NCBI RefSeq assembly: GCF_011762185.1
Contig: NZ_JAASQJ010000003.1
Coordinates: 1,116,001-1,180,000, forward strand
DNA length: 64,000 bases
Reading direction: 5' to 3'
From: Dyadobacter arcticus
GTDB lineage: Bacteria > Bacteroidota > Bacteroidia > Cytophagales > Spirosomataceae
A program made the position numbers and the translations under genes. The notes under the pieces were generated by a model that saw nothing but the letters and a program-made list of their open reading frames with translations, made no database searches and was not told the origin of the DNA. This document shows positions 26,322 through 35,745 of this stretch, one piece after another. How positions within the stretch are numbered: position 1 is the stretch's first letter; each line of letters starts with the position of its first letter.

Positions 26322-28431
26322 AAGCTTCCATCAGATTTTTGTATTGCATTTTTAAGATCACTTTTGTTCCTGAATTACTTCCTTTGTCATCCAGTATATC
26401 TTCAATATCGAAAAAAGCATTTTCACCTGATAGCTGATTTAGAAGGGCCAGTCGGTCAACTGTAATTTGCATGCCCATGGATTTATTTTCTCCGGCAGAT
26501 TTGAGTTTTAATTTGGCAGCCTGTTGCCGCCCCAGGCCATTATCCGTAATGATGCAATTCAAAATTTTACCATCAATGCTCAGGGCTATTTCAAGATCTC
26601 CAACACCTTCCTTATGCATCAAACCATGCCAAATCGCATTTTCTGCAAAAGGCTGCATGAGCAAGGGTGGAATAAATATTGTGGCTGAATCAATGGTATT
26701 CATGAAAGTAATGCGGTAGTTAAAAGCATTTCTAAACCTTAGCCTTTCCATTTCCAGGTAGAGGCGCAACATATCCAGCTCGGCTTCCAGCGTTATTAAT
26801 GTTTTTTCGGAATTCTGCAAAACCAATCTGATAAGCCTGGAAAATTTAGTGAGGTAATCTGACGCTTCTTCCCGATTATTGACAAGAATAAACCGGTTAA
26901 TTGAACTCAGACAATTGAAAATAAAATGTGGGTTCATTTGAGCGCGAAGTGCTTTCATCTCAAGCCGCTCCGCTTTTTGCAGTAATTCGGTTTCCTTACT
27001 ATCATTTTCCATTTGCTGCACTTGTAAATCTTTTTTAAAACGTTCCGCTTCCAGTTTGACATTTCTTCTGGAAAGTGTAATGTTCCTGAATATAACGATT
27101 GCCAGCAGCAGCATAACAACAATACTCCCGATCAATATTCTTGTTATGGACGATTCTCTTTTTAGCTCCTGCTCACTGATTATTTTTGCTTTGCTTAGCA
27201 ATTCAATTTTTGCCTGTTGCCTTTCGTCTTCTACGCTGCTTCTGAATGCAAATAGCTTTCCTTTAAACTGGTCATTTAATACTTCCGATTTAAGTTTTGT
27301 GTACAAGGAGAGGAAGTGATAAGCACTGTCGGCTTTGCCCAGGCCATTGTAGATATCAGAAAGCAAGCCACTTGCATCGCGTATTACCGGCCTGGCCCCC
27401 GCAGCGTCAGCTATCGCGTAGGCTTCCGAAGCATAGCCAAGTGCCTTTTGGTACTGCTTTTTACCGATAAAGGCTTTGGAAAGGTTAAGCAGATTGATCA
27501 CCACATCTTCCCGGCCGTTATTATTTCCGGCAACAACCATGGATTTTTGAAATTTCGGTATGGCTTTGTCGTAGTGAAATTCTTTCAGGTCTATTTCACC
27601 GGAAACAGCATCCCCGTACTGGCCACGAGATATTCGCAATGCCTTGTTTACATAAATATGTGCGGAATCAAGCTTTTCGGTATTGCTGAAAAGGCGGGCC
27701 ATATCCGCATAAAGCGAAAATGGTTCAAATACCGTTTGATATAAACGCAGGGCCTGGCGGTAATAACTGAATGCTGTTTCATTATCGCCAACCTGGCCAT
27801 ACAGACTACCAAGATTGTGCAAGGAACAGGCCATGCTTACATTATCGCCTGTTTTGTTTCGTATTGTGTAACTTTTTTGTGCCCTGTCCAGCGCAGTTTC
27901 GTAATCACCTTTTGCGCCATAAGCAAGACCAAGTAATGTGAGGGCTCTTGCTACGCCATCACCTCCCGGTTTGTCATGTATCCTGAGGATGGGTATTGAC
28001 GCTTCCAGTAGTGTTATGGATGAGTCGTATTTGCATTGGTGAGATAACAAATCAGCCAGATACAACATAGACCATCCGGTATGATACGCGTCGACCCCTT
28101 CAAACGCTGCTAACGAACGGCGCATGAGTCTTTCGGCTTCGACGTTTTGAAGGTTTACTATTTTTGTTGTGCCAATAGAAAACCACGCAATGTCAATCCC
28201 TTTCTGATAATGAATGGCGGATGATTCTTCTAATGCTTTTTGTGCATACCATGCAACAGAGTCGGATCTTGTCCATAAACAATGTTCTGCTATTTCATTG
28301 AGACAATCTATACGAGGCCTGCCTTTCAAAGTCGGTAAGATTTTTAAAAGGCTGTCCACACCGGCTTGCTGTGCCTTGGAAACAGAAGGCAGCAAAAAGA
28401 TCAAGAGTATAATCCACTTTTTTAGCATCAC
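26314..28431 (-). CDS. LytS-type sensor histidine kinase with TPR input
   Basis: A 705-residue kinase with a signal peptide and several tetratricopeptide repeats (about 60-380, for example MACSLHNLGSLYGQVGDN). One transmembrane helix (ILIGSIVVMLLLAIVIFRN) is followed by a coiled coil, then the His_kinase domain (LRAQMNPHFIFNCLSSIN) and ATPase motifs PFAENAIWHGL and ITDNGLGRQQA. It is a cognate partner of the overlapping LytTR regulator. The TPR input suggests protein or peptide sensing in the periplasm; the ligand is unknown. Confidence 0.93.
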   Translation of the reverse strand: MMLKKWIILLIFLLPSVSKAQQAGVDSLLKILPTLKGRPRIDCLNEIAEHCLWTRSDSVAWYAQKALEESSAIHYQKGIDIAWFSIGTTKIVNLQNVEAERLMRRSLAAFEGVDAYHTGWSMLYLADLLSHQCKYDSSITLLEASIPILRIHDKPGGDGVARALTLLGLAYGAKGDYETALDRAQKSYTIRNKTGDNVSMACSLHNLGSLYGQVGDNETAFSYYRQALRLYQTVFEPFSLYADMARLFSNTEKLDSAHIYVNKALRISRGQYGDAVSGEIDLKEFHYDKAIPKFQKSMVVAGNNNGREDVVINLLNLSKAFIGKKQYQKALGYASEAYAIADAAGARPVIRDASGLLSDIYNGLGKADSAYHFLSLYTKLKSEVLNDQFKGKLFAFRSSVEDERQQAKIELLSKAKIISEQELKRESSITRILIGSIVVMLLLAIVIFRNITLSRRNVKLEAERFKKDLQVQQMENDSKETELLQKAERLEMKALRAQMNPHFIFNCLSSINRFILVNNREEASDYLTKFSRLIRLVLQNSEKTLITLEAELDMLRLYLEMERLRFRNAFNYRITFMNTIDSATIFIPPLLMQPFAENAIWHGLMHKEGVGDLEIALSIDGKILNCIITDNGLGRQQAAKLKLKSAGENKSMGMQITVDRLALLNQLSGENAFFDIEDILDDKGSNSGTKVILKMQYKNLMEAYE

Positions 28432-28782
28432 TCTCTTTATAAAAAAATTGAAGTAGCGGGTTGGGTAATCGATCGAAGCGGGTTGGGCGCGAGGAAATCA
28501 AGCAAATTAAAATTAATGAAAAGCAGTCGGCAATCAGCTATCGGCTCGCGGATTATTTATGCGATTGCCGATGGCCGAATGCCGATGTTTTCATTCCGTC
28601 AATGTTCTATTTTTAGCTTAACAGCCATTTCTCCGATTTGTCTTCCTTGAACCAGGCCTATTGTAATAGAAGGCGCATAATGGAGCCCGCCAAGCAGCCT
28701 TGACCTTCCAGCGTATTAGGCAAATGGCTATGTCAAAAAGAGATCTACTCCAAATAGAGCCGATATCTTTTTCTGTAAAGAT
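28432..28782. other. Intergenic region containing a gene remnant
   Basis: 351 bp between reverse-strand genes. It holds the promoter region of the LytS operon on the kinase side, a short direct repeat of GCGGGTTGGG near 28456 and 28478, GC-rich partial repeats of CGATTGCCGATGGCCGAATGCCGA around 28545-28590 with no clear function, and the PAP2-like gene fragment listed separately. No intact gene is seen. Confidence 0.5.
28599..28715 (-). pseudogene. C-terminal fragment of a vanadium-haloperoxidase/PAP2-like protein
   Basis: The reverse-strand frame encodes 38 residues beginning YAGRSRLLGGLHYAPSI and ending GLVQGRQIGEMAVKLKIEH, then stop. SRLLGGLH fits the SRxxxGxH signature of the vanadium-haloperoxidase/PAP2 phosphatase superfamily, and GLVQGRQIGE matches the helix that follows it in bacterial members. 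An in-frame stop sits immediately upstream, and no other part of the gene is seen. It lies just downstream of a lipoprotein gene. Confidence 0.6.
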
Positions 28783-29271
28783 TTACCTAACGGTATATTG
28801 ATAGCAATTACTGGTCAGCACGACCGCGGAGGTTTGCTGATTAACGATCTGGAAGTGAATGTCGAAGGTTGTGCCCGCGGGAAAAGCCGAGATATCACGA
28901 AAAAGGTCCGCAGTGCCAGCACCCACATTATCCGTCAAAATGGCTTGCGCCACAAGGCCTTTACCGAGCGTCAGCCATGTTGTACTGGTGCAATTGCCAT
29001 CCAGGTTCGTGTCTACGGCTCGTTGAAGCACGTAGTTGGTATTGGGTTCCAATCCCTGTATGGACGTGCCCAGATTGATGGTGAATGGTTTTTCGGGGAA
29101 CTGCCGAAATTTCACGAAGCCAGAAGCATTGCCTGTTCCCAGAAGCGTGACATCCAGGTTGAAGTTGGGCTGTGGGATTTGGTGATCTGTGCAGGAGTTT
29201 GTCAGCAGTATACAAACAAGTAGCAAGATCGGGGGCCGCATCAACCATCGAGTGTGTTTAAATCGGTTCAT
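28783..29271 (-). CDS. Lipoprotein of unknown function
   Basis: A 162-residue lipoprotein. The start at 29271 (MNRFKHTRW) places the hydrophobic core and lipobox LLTNSC directly after a basic N-region; an upstream in-frame ATG at 29322 adds 17 residues. The mature part is beta-rich, with LEPNTNYVLQRAVDTNLDGN and ending SNCYQYTVR. The TDHQIP stretch after the cysteine resembles the TDHNIP stretch in the PhoD lipoprotein, a linker style common in this genome. No family is recognised. Confidence 0.7.
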   Translation of the reverse strand: MNRFKHTRWLMRPPILLLVCILLTNSCTDHQIPQPNFNLDVTLLGTGNASGFVKFRQFPEKPFTINLGTSIQGLEPNTNYVLQRAVDTNLDGNCTSTTWLTLGKGLVAQAILTDNVGAGTADLFRDISAFPAGTTFDIHFQIVNQQTSAVVLTSNCYQYTVR

Positions 29272-29476
29272 TGAAAAATAGGTTTTAGATTCGGCCGAAA
29301 AGAATAGGCGTTTGAATTTCATAGCAAAGGTTTTTAAATTATTTAGATCCTTTACGAAATTATTGACCCGATAACAGGTCTCCTAAGCACAATGTGTAGT
29401 TGGATCAATGGGTGTATAGACACCTGGTTTCGGTGCGTGGTTGAATTTTTGGCATGTTCAAAATGAGCTTTTGGAT

Positions 29477-29572
29477 ATGGCCAGTGCGCTATTTAAATCC
29501 AAAATGATTTCCGATCTTAGTAATGATATGCATGACCGGCTGGATATTCTGAAAGCAGAAAATGAAAATTAA
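29477..29572 (+). CDS. Possible 31-residue small ORF
   Basis: ATG at 29477 opens 31 codons (MASALFKSKMISDLSNDMH and a charged helical end) ending 18 bases before the DUF3267 gene. Composition suggests an amphipathic helix. It could be a leader ORF, a gene remnant or chance; upstream codons remain open for another 19 codons without a better start. Confidence 0.25.
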   Translation: MASALFKSKMISDLSNDMHDRLDILKAENEN

Positions 29573-29590
29573 TGCCTTACCTCCGATGCT

Positions 29591-30235
29591 ATGAAACTGG
29601 ATCCTGAGCAGTTAAGTCAAACCGACTTCGTTTTGCTCGATACCCTTGGCCACATGGAAATTGTGCCTTTCGTTCAAGAATACATAAAAAAAAGGACCCG
29701 CTTTTCTATTTTTTATATGGTGATCAACATCGTCCTTCTGGCGTGCGTTGGCTGGTATCTCGGGAAAAACGTGGGCAGTGGCGCCTTTTCATTGGAGGCC
29801 GGTCTCTCACATCTTTCCTACGGCTTGGCGTTCGCCTTCGCGCTGATCCCCTTGCACGAGTATATTCATGTACTTGCCTACAAATCTCAGGGTGCAACAA
29901 AGACGTCATATGATGCGAACCTGAAAAAGTTTTATTTCATGGCCATCGCAGACAAGTTTGTTGCCAACCGGAAAGAGTTTCAGATTGTCGCACTCGCTCC
30001 GTTTACGGTCATTTCCATCGCATTGTTACTGCTGATGTTACTCACGGGCAAGCTTTGGACACTCACTATTATGACCATGCTGCTGGTACACGCAGCTTGT
30101 TGCTCAGGTGACTTTGGCCTTTTAAGCTATTTCGATTTTCACCGCGACAAGGAGGTGCTGACCTATGACGACAAAGAAAAGGGTATCTCCTACTTCTATG
30201 CGAAGGCCAACATTGAAAACAACGCATGGATCTAA
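29591..30235 (+). CDS. DUF3267 putative zinc metalloprotease membrane protein
   Basis: A 214-residue membrane protein with about five hydrophobic helices. The motif PLHEYIHVLAYKSQGA contains HExxH (HEYIH) inside a helix, as in the DUF3267 and site-2-protease-like families. A later HAACCSGDFGLLSYF segment could hold the third ligand Asp. The family is described as a putative metalloprotease, but no substrate is established. It is monocistronic. Confidence 0.8.
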   Translation: MKLDPEQLSQTDFVLLDTLGHMEIVPFVQEYIKKRTRFSIFYMVINIVLLACVGWYLGKNVGSGAFSLEAGLSHLSYGLAFAFALIPLHEYIHVLAYKSQGATKTSYDANLKKFYFMAIADKFVANRKEFQIVALAPFTVISIALLLLMLLTGKLWTLTIMTMLLVHAACCSGDFGLLSYFDFHRDKEVLTYDDKEKGISYFYAKANIENNAWI

Positions 30236-30271
30236 AAAGTTACGGACAGACCAAAGTAAGATGTGAAGAGC

Positions 30272-31639
30272 TCACCGCCGCACGATAGCCTCATAGCGGT
30301 TGGCAACGGCGTCAATCTGGGATGGATTACCATTTAGCGTATGATCAAAAAACGCATCTAGTAGGCTGATGGTTGCCGTATGAGTTTTTGTCGATTGTTG
30401 ACCAACGCTTAAAAGGTACCCTGCCAACAGGCGGGCAGGAGGTGCTAACAGGAGCGGGACATCCGTAAAACTGTAATGATCGGCGTCTTCCAGTTCGTAT
30501 CGATACCCACCTCGAAATTGCTTGAATAACAACTGATTGCCTGCTTCGTATCTTGCGAAACGACCTATTTCATCTTTATTACTTTCTATTATTAGAAAAG
30601 GACGATACCCAGTCGATTTGGGCAATCCGCCATACAAGGTGCCATCTATATTGACCGCTGCTTTAATTCTTGAATCATGAGCCATCGCAGCGGCACCCGT
30701 GGCACCACCGAAGGAATGACCAGCGATACCTATCCGGTTCAGGTCAAGTGAAGTGAAGAAAGTATTAGTGGAAGAATTTTTATTTTCTAATTGATGGAGT
30801 ACGAACTGCACATCTGCAACACGAATATCGAGCCGGTTTTCCATAAACCCAAGTCGGTCGGGAGCCTCCGGTTGAAAGTTTTCAATCGTAGTGGCTAATT
30901 TACCGTTAGCCAGTTGAGTAATAGCGGCTTCATAGGGGTGATCAAGACAGAGAACAACGTAGCCATGACTAGCCAGGCCAACAGCAAGGCTGGTATAAAA
31001 TGCGCGCGCGGCTCCATAACCAGGTAGAAAAAGCACAACAGGCCACTTTCCCCGAGCGCCTGCCGGTGTTGCATTTATTATCGCATAAGTATCAATTTGA
31101 TCGTAGCGGTCCAATAAAAAGCTTGGTATAACACTCACCTTTGGCGGTAAGGTACGCAACCCATCCAGATAAAGTGAGTGGATGCCTTTTAAGTCCCCCT
31201 GTGCTGGATACCAGGCTTGAACAATTACATTTCTCTTGTCAAAGGGGTCTTTGGTTATTTGTTCAGTTCTAGTTGAATCTACCCAGCGAAAAACCTGGGT
31301 TCCAACAGCATACTTGCCCATAGGCTCTGTTAAACTAGGAACAGGCAGAAAAATAGCCCAGGGCACCAAGGTAACGACCAGTAAAACCCCTAAGCTAATG
31401 TTCTGAAGTTTTCGATGTAATGCTGCGTTGACGTAAATTATGATTATCAACAAACAGATTTGCAAATAGGCTGGAATGTATTGCCAATAAAAACCTTTCC
31501 AAAAAAATTGAATCACTAATAACAGGGCCAATAAGCTTATTGAGACGGTGAGTATGCCATTGGCCCGATTAGCAGAGACTATTGCATAAACCGTAGTTAT
31601 CAAAAGCACTACCAAAATCAAGATATCCAAGCTATTCAT
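30272..31639 (-). CDS. Membrane alpha/beta hydrolase, PAF-acetylhydrolase-like
   Basis: A 455-residue protein with four N-terminal transmembrane helices (about 4-115, for example LDILILVVLLITTVYAIV) followed by a platelet-activating-factor-acetylhydrolase-like alpha/beta domain. Catalytic region: VVLFLPGYGAARAFYTSL, nucleophile elbow GIAGHSFGGATG, ESNKDEIGRF (acid region) and the histidine in DADHYSFTD. The catalytic domain should face the periplasm. Lipid or acyl-ester hydrolysis is inferred from the family. It converges on the DUF3267 gene. Confidence 0.85.
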   Translation of the reverse strand: MNSLDILILVVLLITTVYAIVSANRANGILTVSISLLALLLVIQFFWKGFYWQYIPAYLQICLLIIIIYVNAALHRKLQNISLGVLLVVTLVPWAIFLPVPSLTEPMGKYAVGTQVFRWVDSTRTEQITKDPFDKRNVIVQAWYPAQGDLKGIHSLYLDGLRTLPPKVSVIPSFLLDRYDQIDTYAIINATPAGARGKWPVVLFLPGYGAARAFYTSLAVGLASHGYVVLCLDHPYEAAITQLANGKLATTIENFQPEAPDRLGFMENRLDIRVADVQFVLHQLENKNSSTNTFFTSLDLNRIGIAGHSFGGATGAAAMAHDSRIKAAVNIDGTLYGGLPKSTGYRPFLIIESNKDEIGRFARYEAGNQLLFKQFRGGYRYELEDADHYSFTDVPLLLAPPARLLAGYLLSVGQQSTKTHTATISLLDAFFDHTLNGNPSQIDAVANRYEAIVRR

Positions 31640-31929
31640 TGGTTATTAGAAACAGTTTTAAGAAAACTTTACGATGGATTGTTCGCAGTAAAGATCCGAA
31701 CAGAATCACGGAAGTGGACTACCTACCCCCCTCCATTTAAACCAGCTATCAGCTACGTCAAATGCTCCGCGCCAGGCGGTAACTGTCACAGTTATCGGTA
31801 ACGCTTTTGTCATTGAAGAGAAGCAAGCAGGCTAAAAAATAAAAATTTCGTCAGTTGAGTAAATGGACTGTCTCTTCACATTTTGAGATTTTCACTTATC
31901 ATTAATATCAGGCTTCTTAATTCATCTAT

Positions 31930-32559
31930 ATGCATATACTGCGCTTAACTGTTTCGATTTTCGTTTACCTGGTGCCGTTTTGTGTTTGTGGCCAAATCAA
32001 CAATCAGCTCAAAGCTGAATTAGATAGCATCTATCATGTCGATCAATTGTACAGAGACATCTTAGACAATCCACCGAAGAAGGACTCGCTGGCGAAAGTA
32101 CACAACTTATCCGGGCAGGAGGTCGATCAACGCATTTTTGACAAAATGACCGAGATTGACCACTCTAATATAAAACGGGTCAAAAAGATCATTGAGCAGT
32201 ATGGATACCCTGGCACTAAGTTGGTTGGCTCTCCCACAAACGAAGCTGCCTGGTACGTTATTCAGCACTCGGAAGATATTTCTGAATATTTCCCCTTGAT
32301 TGAGAAGGCTGGAAAAAGCAAAGAACTACCCTTTGATTTAGTGGCTATGATGCAAGACCGGCTACTCATGGGTCAAGGGAAGGAGCAGCTGTACGGCACA
32401 CAAGTACGATGCGAAAATTCGGAGTGCTATGTATGGCCAATTGCCAATCCTACTCAAGTTAATCAACGCAGAAAACAGGCAGGATTTAAGACTACAGTTG
32501 AACAAAATGCGAAACGTCTCGGAGTAGCGTACAAAATTAGGACTTTACCTAAGAAATAG
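31930..32559 (+). CDS. DUF6624-like secreted protein
   Basis: A 209-residue protein with a signal peptide ending CVCGQ. The mature sequence shows the DUF6624 pattern: LYRDILDNPPKKDSL, IIEQYGYPGTKLVG, AAWYVIQHSED and MMQDRLLMGQGKEQLYGTQV. The family is of unknown function, with conserved His and Asp residues. The 290-bp region upstream has no convincing gene. The 3' end overlaps a reverse-strand gene fragment by about 11 bases. Confidence 0.8.
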   Translation: MHILRLTVSIFVYLVPFCVCGQINNQLKAELDSIYHVDQLYRDILDNPPKKDSLAKVHNLSGQEVDQRIFDKMTEIDHSNIKRVKKIIEQYGYPGTKLVGSPTNEAAWYVIQHSEDISEYFPLIEKAGKSKELPFDLVAMMQDRLLMGQGKEQLYGTQVRCENSECYVWPIANPTQVNQRRKQAGFKTTVEQNAKRLGVAYKIRTLPKK

Positions 32560-32683
32560 AGAAATAAGGCCTATTCATAACGGGCAGCAGCCGCGAGTAA
32601 AACTCAGCAGCGCGTTTGGGCGCATATAAGTTTTTCGAAGCATCAGGACTGATATCAGCGCTGAAGAGATGCGTCCGGTTCAG
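32549..32683 (-). pseudogene. In-frame coding remnant following the RibD-like gene
   Basis: Directly after the TAG stop of the RibD-like gene, the same frame stays open for 44 codons of natural-looking protein (NRTHLFSADISPDASKN, PKRAAEFYSRLLPVMNR). RibD-like proteins normally end where the TAG falls, so this is more likely the tail of another deleted gene than a readthrough extension. No family is recognised. Confidence 0.4.
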
Positions 32684-33238
32684 CTATTGTTGCATTGATG
32701 GAGCGTAGTACAGCAATACGGCACCACTAGTGAAGGCGTGCGTCTTTATCAATTGCAAAACCACTTCGTCTGCCAGTTCGTCAAATAAAGGCAAGCCTTT
32801 TCGCGCCACCACCGGGTGGACCATCAGCTGAAATTCATCTACGAGGCCGAGGTTGATCAGGGCAATAATCAGGCTGCGGCTGCAAACCAGAATATCACCG
32901 CCATCTTCTCCTCGGAGCGCCAGCGTTTCCGCTTCGAGGTCGCGGGTAGCAACCTTTGCGCTTTTCCAATCCACACTTTGCAAGGTGCGGGAAAATACGA
33001 TTTTGGGGATAGCGTCCATATTCATTGCAAAATCATCCATCGATTTTTCTCCGCTAGGGTGTTCCGCCAAGCCTTTCCAGAACTCCATTAGCAGATAAGT
33101 TTTCCTGCCGTACAATGCAGTACCGGCATTTTTCAGGAGCTCACCGTAGTGATCGTGCACTGCTTCGTCGGGCGAGACTGCGGTGTGATCGCAAAAACCG
33201 TCGAGCGTCATATTGATAGCGGCAATTATCTTTCTCAT
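32684..33238 (-). CDS. RibD C-terminal / dihydrofolate-reductase-like protein
   Basis: A 184-residue member of the dihydrofolate reductase-like (RibD_C) family. Motifs include AAINMTLDGFCDHT at the N-terminus, GTALYGRKTYLLMEFW, ILVCSRSLIIALINLGLVDE and MVHPVVARKGLPLF. Members are NADPH-dependent reductases of unknown substrate, distinct from true FolA. Length is typical. Monocistronic. Confidence 0.88.
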   Translation of the reverse strand: MRKIIAAINMTLDGFCDHTAVSPDEAVHDHYGELLKNAGTALYGRKTYLLMEFWKGLAEHPSGEKSMDDFAMNMDAIPKIVFSRTLQSVDWKSAKVATRDLEAETLALRGEDGGDILVCSRSLIIALINLGLVDEFQLMVHPVVARKGLPLFDELADEVVLQLIKTHAFTSGAVLLYYAPSMQQ

Positions 33239-33321
33239 ACGTGATCAAATTTGTTGATAGGTTTTGAACAGTAGCAAAAATAGCTAACTGCAAACAGGCA
33301 CTATTAAATGTATTTGCCTAT

Positions 33322-34368
33322 TCATTTAAGCGGTAAGCCTAGGTCATTAATATCATTCACCATTGGTATCACCTGCGTCCCGATCAGCTCAATAGCGTTC
33401 ATTAATTGATCGTGTTTCATGTTCGCCGTGTCCATTTGAAAACTTACTCTTGTAAGCCCGCCTAATGCATCGCTGTGGCGTTTTATTTTTTCGGCAACAT
33501 CCTGCGGACTACCTAATAAAAATGCGCCAAGGGGGCCTGCTTGTGCATCAAATCGTGGCCGTGTTATAGGTGGAAAATTGCGGTCTTTCGCAATACTTCC
33601 CGACATAGCAATTTTATACCCTTCATACATTTCATCTGCGGCCTGCTTACTGTTTTCTGCCACATAGCCAAAGGCATGCATACCTACAATTAGCTGCTCA
33701 GGTTTATAACCGGCGCGCAACCCCGCCTGGCGATACAAATCAACCAGCGGACGAAAGCGATGTGTTTCACCACCAATGATTGCAACCATTAAAGGCAACC
33801 CCAGCATTCCAGCTCTCACAAAAGACTCAGGTGTACCACCTACGCCTAACCATATAGGTAAGGGTTTCTGGACCGGTCGCGGGTACACGGGTTGATTGTT
33901 CATCGCCGGACGAAATTTTCCTGACCATGTTACAAATTCATTATCACGAATTTTAAGAAGCAGCCCAAGCTTCTCCGCAAACAAGGCATCATAATCCTGG
34001 AGGCTCAATCCAAATAGCGGGTACGCTTCAACGAAAGAACCACGTCCTACAACCATCTCCGCTCTGCCTTTTGATAGCAAATCTAACGTTGCAAAATTTT
34101 GAAAAACCCGTACAGGGTCGCCGGCACTAAGCACCGTAACAGCACTGTGGAGCCGGATACGTTTAGTGCGTGCCGCTGCTGCTGCCAAAATCATAGTAGG
34201 TGCAGAGTCAAGAAACTCTCTACGATGATGCTCGCCAATGCCGAATGAATGCAGCCCCATTTTATCGGCGTGCTCAATTCGGTCCAGCAACTGTTCCAAA
34301 GCCTCCACATCGTTGTCGTTTGAGTTATCATCAAACTTTGCTGCAAAACTGTCAATTCCAATTTCCAT
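33322..34368 (-). CDS. LLM-class flavin-dependent oxidoreductase
   Basis: A 348-residue luciferase-like monooxygenase fold protein (TIM barrel). It shows MGLHSFGIGEHHRREFLDSA, RLHSAVTVLSAGDPVRVFQ, AEMVVGRGSFVEAYPLFG and LPIWLGVGGTPESFVRAG, all typical of the family. It probably uses reduced FMN or F420-like flavin. It lies downstream of the small membrane protein and isochorismatase genes in the same orientation, so a shared redox or detoxification role is possible. Confidence 0.9.
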   Translation of the reverse strand: MEIGIDSFAAKFDDNSNDNDVEALEQLLDRIEHADKMGLHSFGIGEHHRREFLDSAPTMILAAAAARTKRIRLHSAVTVLSAGDPVRVFQNFATLDLLSKGRAEMVVGRGSFVEAYPLFGLSLQDYDALFAEKLGLLLKIRDNEFVTWSGKFRPAMNNQPVYPRPVQKPLPIWLGVGGTPESFVRAGMLGLPLMVAIIGGETHRFRPLVDLYRQAGLRAGYKPEQLIVGMHAFGYVAENSKQAADEMYEGYKIAMSGSIAKDRNFPPITRPRFDAQAGPLGAFLLGSPQDVAEKIKRHSDALGGLTRVSFQMDTANMKHDQLMNAIELIGTQVIPMVNDINDLGLPLK

Positions 34369-34587
34369 ATATCTTCTTTCTAATTTTTATTAATGAACCG
34401 GAACCACAAAAACACAAAGTTTCACGAAGGCTTTTTTACTCTTCGTGCCCTTCGTGACATGGTGGTTCAAAACTTCGAGACGGTTACAATTCCAATCCTC
34501 ATGAGACCTTCCATGTCGCGAACATCTGAGTTGGCGATCCAATAACCTTTTGGCATAATTGAAAGTTTAATTAGTTTATAAAAAATG

Positions 34588-35022
34588 TTAAAGTGTCGTA
34601 CTTGTTTTCATTCCCTTTGTTTGTTTTGCCCGGCGAATGAAGTAAAGCAATGTTAATGGCACTACGATGTGCATTACACAAAGCACTAATGAATAACCCA
34701 TAGTTACACCAGGTATAACTGTAAATGGGCTGAAAAGTGAAAGCACCATGAGCACAATGGCAACGATAGAAAATATCTTATAACCATTGTTTGTAAATTT
34801 TTCAAACAGGAAAAACACAAGGCTTCCAATTATTGATGGAACGATTGATGCCATGATCACAGGAGCAATCGTCATTGGCTTATCAGGCTGCGGGTATATC
34901 GTATCGGTGATGACACCTGCGCCATGAAAAATAAAAAATAGAATTGCGTTGATTACCGCCGATGTGATGCCTGCCAATAGCCCGGCAACAAGAGATTGCT
35001 TGATGTCTAATTTTGATATCAT
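34588..35022 (-). CDS. Small four-helix membrane protein
   Basis: A 144-residue protein with four predicted transmembrane helices (SLVAGLLAGITSAVINAILFF, VIMASIVPSIIGSLVFFLF, FSIVAIVLMVLSLFSPF and LVLCVMHIVVPLTLLYFI). The start at 35022 (MISKLDIKQ) gives the usual short N-region; the extension upstream is polar. It resembles DUF6069-type proteins of Bacteroidota, but this is uncertain. It lies between the isochorismatase and LLM genes. Confidence 0.7.
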   Translation of the reverse strand: MISKLDIKQSLVAGLLAGITSAVINAILFFIFHGAGVITDTIYPQPDKPMTIAPVIMASIVPSIIGSLVFFLFEKFTNNGYKIFSIVAIVLMVLSLFSPFTVIPGVTMGYSLVLCVMHIVVPLTLLYFIRRAKQTKGMKTSTTL

Positions 35023-35091
35023 TGTATTTGTTTTAATTTGTGAGGTTTGCTTTTGATGTGAAGAGTGCAGGATTATAGAGGCAACTGGCAA

Positions 35092-35745
35092 TTAATTACT
35101 TGTGATGTTCTCCAGAAGAGCTGCCTTTGGAGCAGCTTCCTTTTGTTGCGCCTGGGCAGATGCTGCTGCAATCCCTTCTGCTTTCTGACCTTCGGGCGTA
35201 GATAAGTCTGAATATAATTCAAACAGGATGCCGTAGGTTGACGTGATTACTGCTCCAAGGTCGCGAAGCCTGTCATATGTTACGCTATTGGCAAGCGGCG
35301 TGCTTGTCCCACTTGCATCGGCAACTACCTGAACATTGTAACCTGCTTCAATTGCACTTACTACACTATGAAAGAGACATACATCTGTTAGCAGTCCCGC
35401 CATCACCAAATTTTTGCGGTTGAGGTTTTTAACGGCGTCAACAAATGCGGGGTCGTGAAAGGCATTTAGTGTACCGGCACGACGAACGCGATTTTTATAA
35501 CCTATCGGTGCAGCCTTTTGTATCTCCGGCAAATTGGTTCCTAAAAACTTAAGGTTTTCGCGTGTGCTGGTAATTACCATAGGGATCCCAAGTTCTTCAC
35601 CTAACTGTGCAAGGAGTGCTGTGTTTGCAGCAACTGACTTTGCGGGAAAGCTGCCAACCATGGCAAGTACGCCGGGTTGATGATCAACTAAAACAATCGC
35701 AGCATTTGAAGGATTGAATTGTATATATTTCGTTGTCGCGTTCAT
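35092..35745 (-). CDS. Isochorismatase-family hydrolase (YcaC-like)
   Basis: A 217-residue cysteine hydrolase of the isochorismatase/YcaC family. The catalytic Asp is in LVDHQPGVLAM, and the Cys in AGLLTDVCLFHSVVSA. The start at 35745 (MNATTKYIQF) matches the family; an upstream in-frame extension is not family-like. A C-terminal Ala/Gln-rich tail is present. Substrates of YcaC-like enzymes are not firmly known. It follows a divergent-looking Crp/Fnr gene (35884) on the same strand. Confidence 0.9.
   Translation of the reverse strand: MNATTKYIQFNPSNAAIVLVDHQPGVLAMVGSFPAKSVAANTALLAQLGEELGIPMVITSTRENLKFLGTNLPEIQKAAPIGYKNRVRRAGTLNAFHDPAFVDAVKNLNRKNLVMAGLLTDVCLFHSVVSAIEAGYNVQVVADASGTSTPLANSVTYDRLRDLGAVITSTYGILFELYSDLSTPEGQKAEGIAAASAQAQQKEAAPKAALLENITSN

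Noticed and set aside
31640..31929. Possible coding remnant before the DUF6624 gene
   Set aside because: Two different forward frames look equally protein-like here, so neither can be supported.
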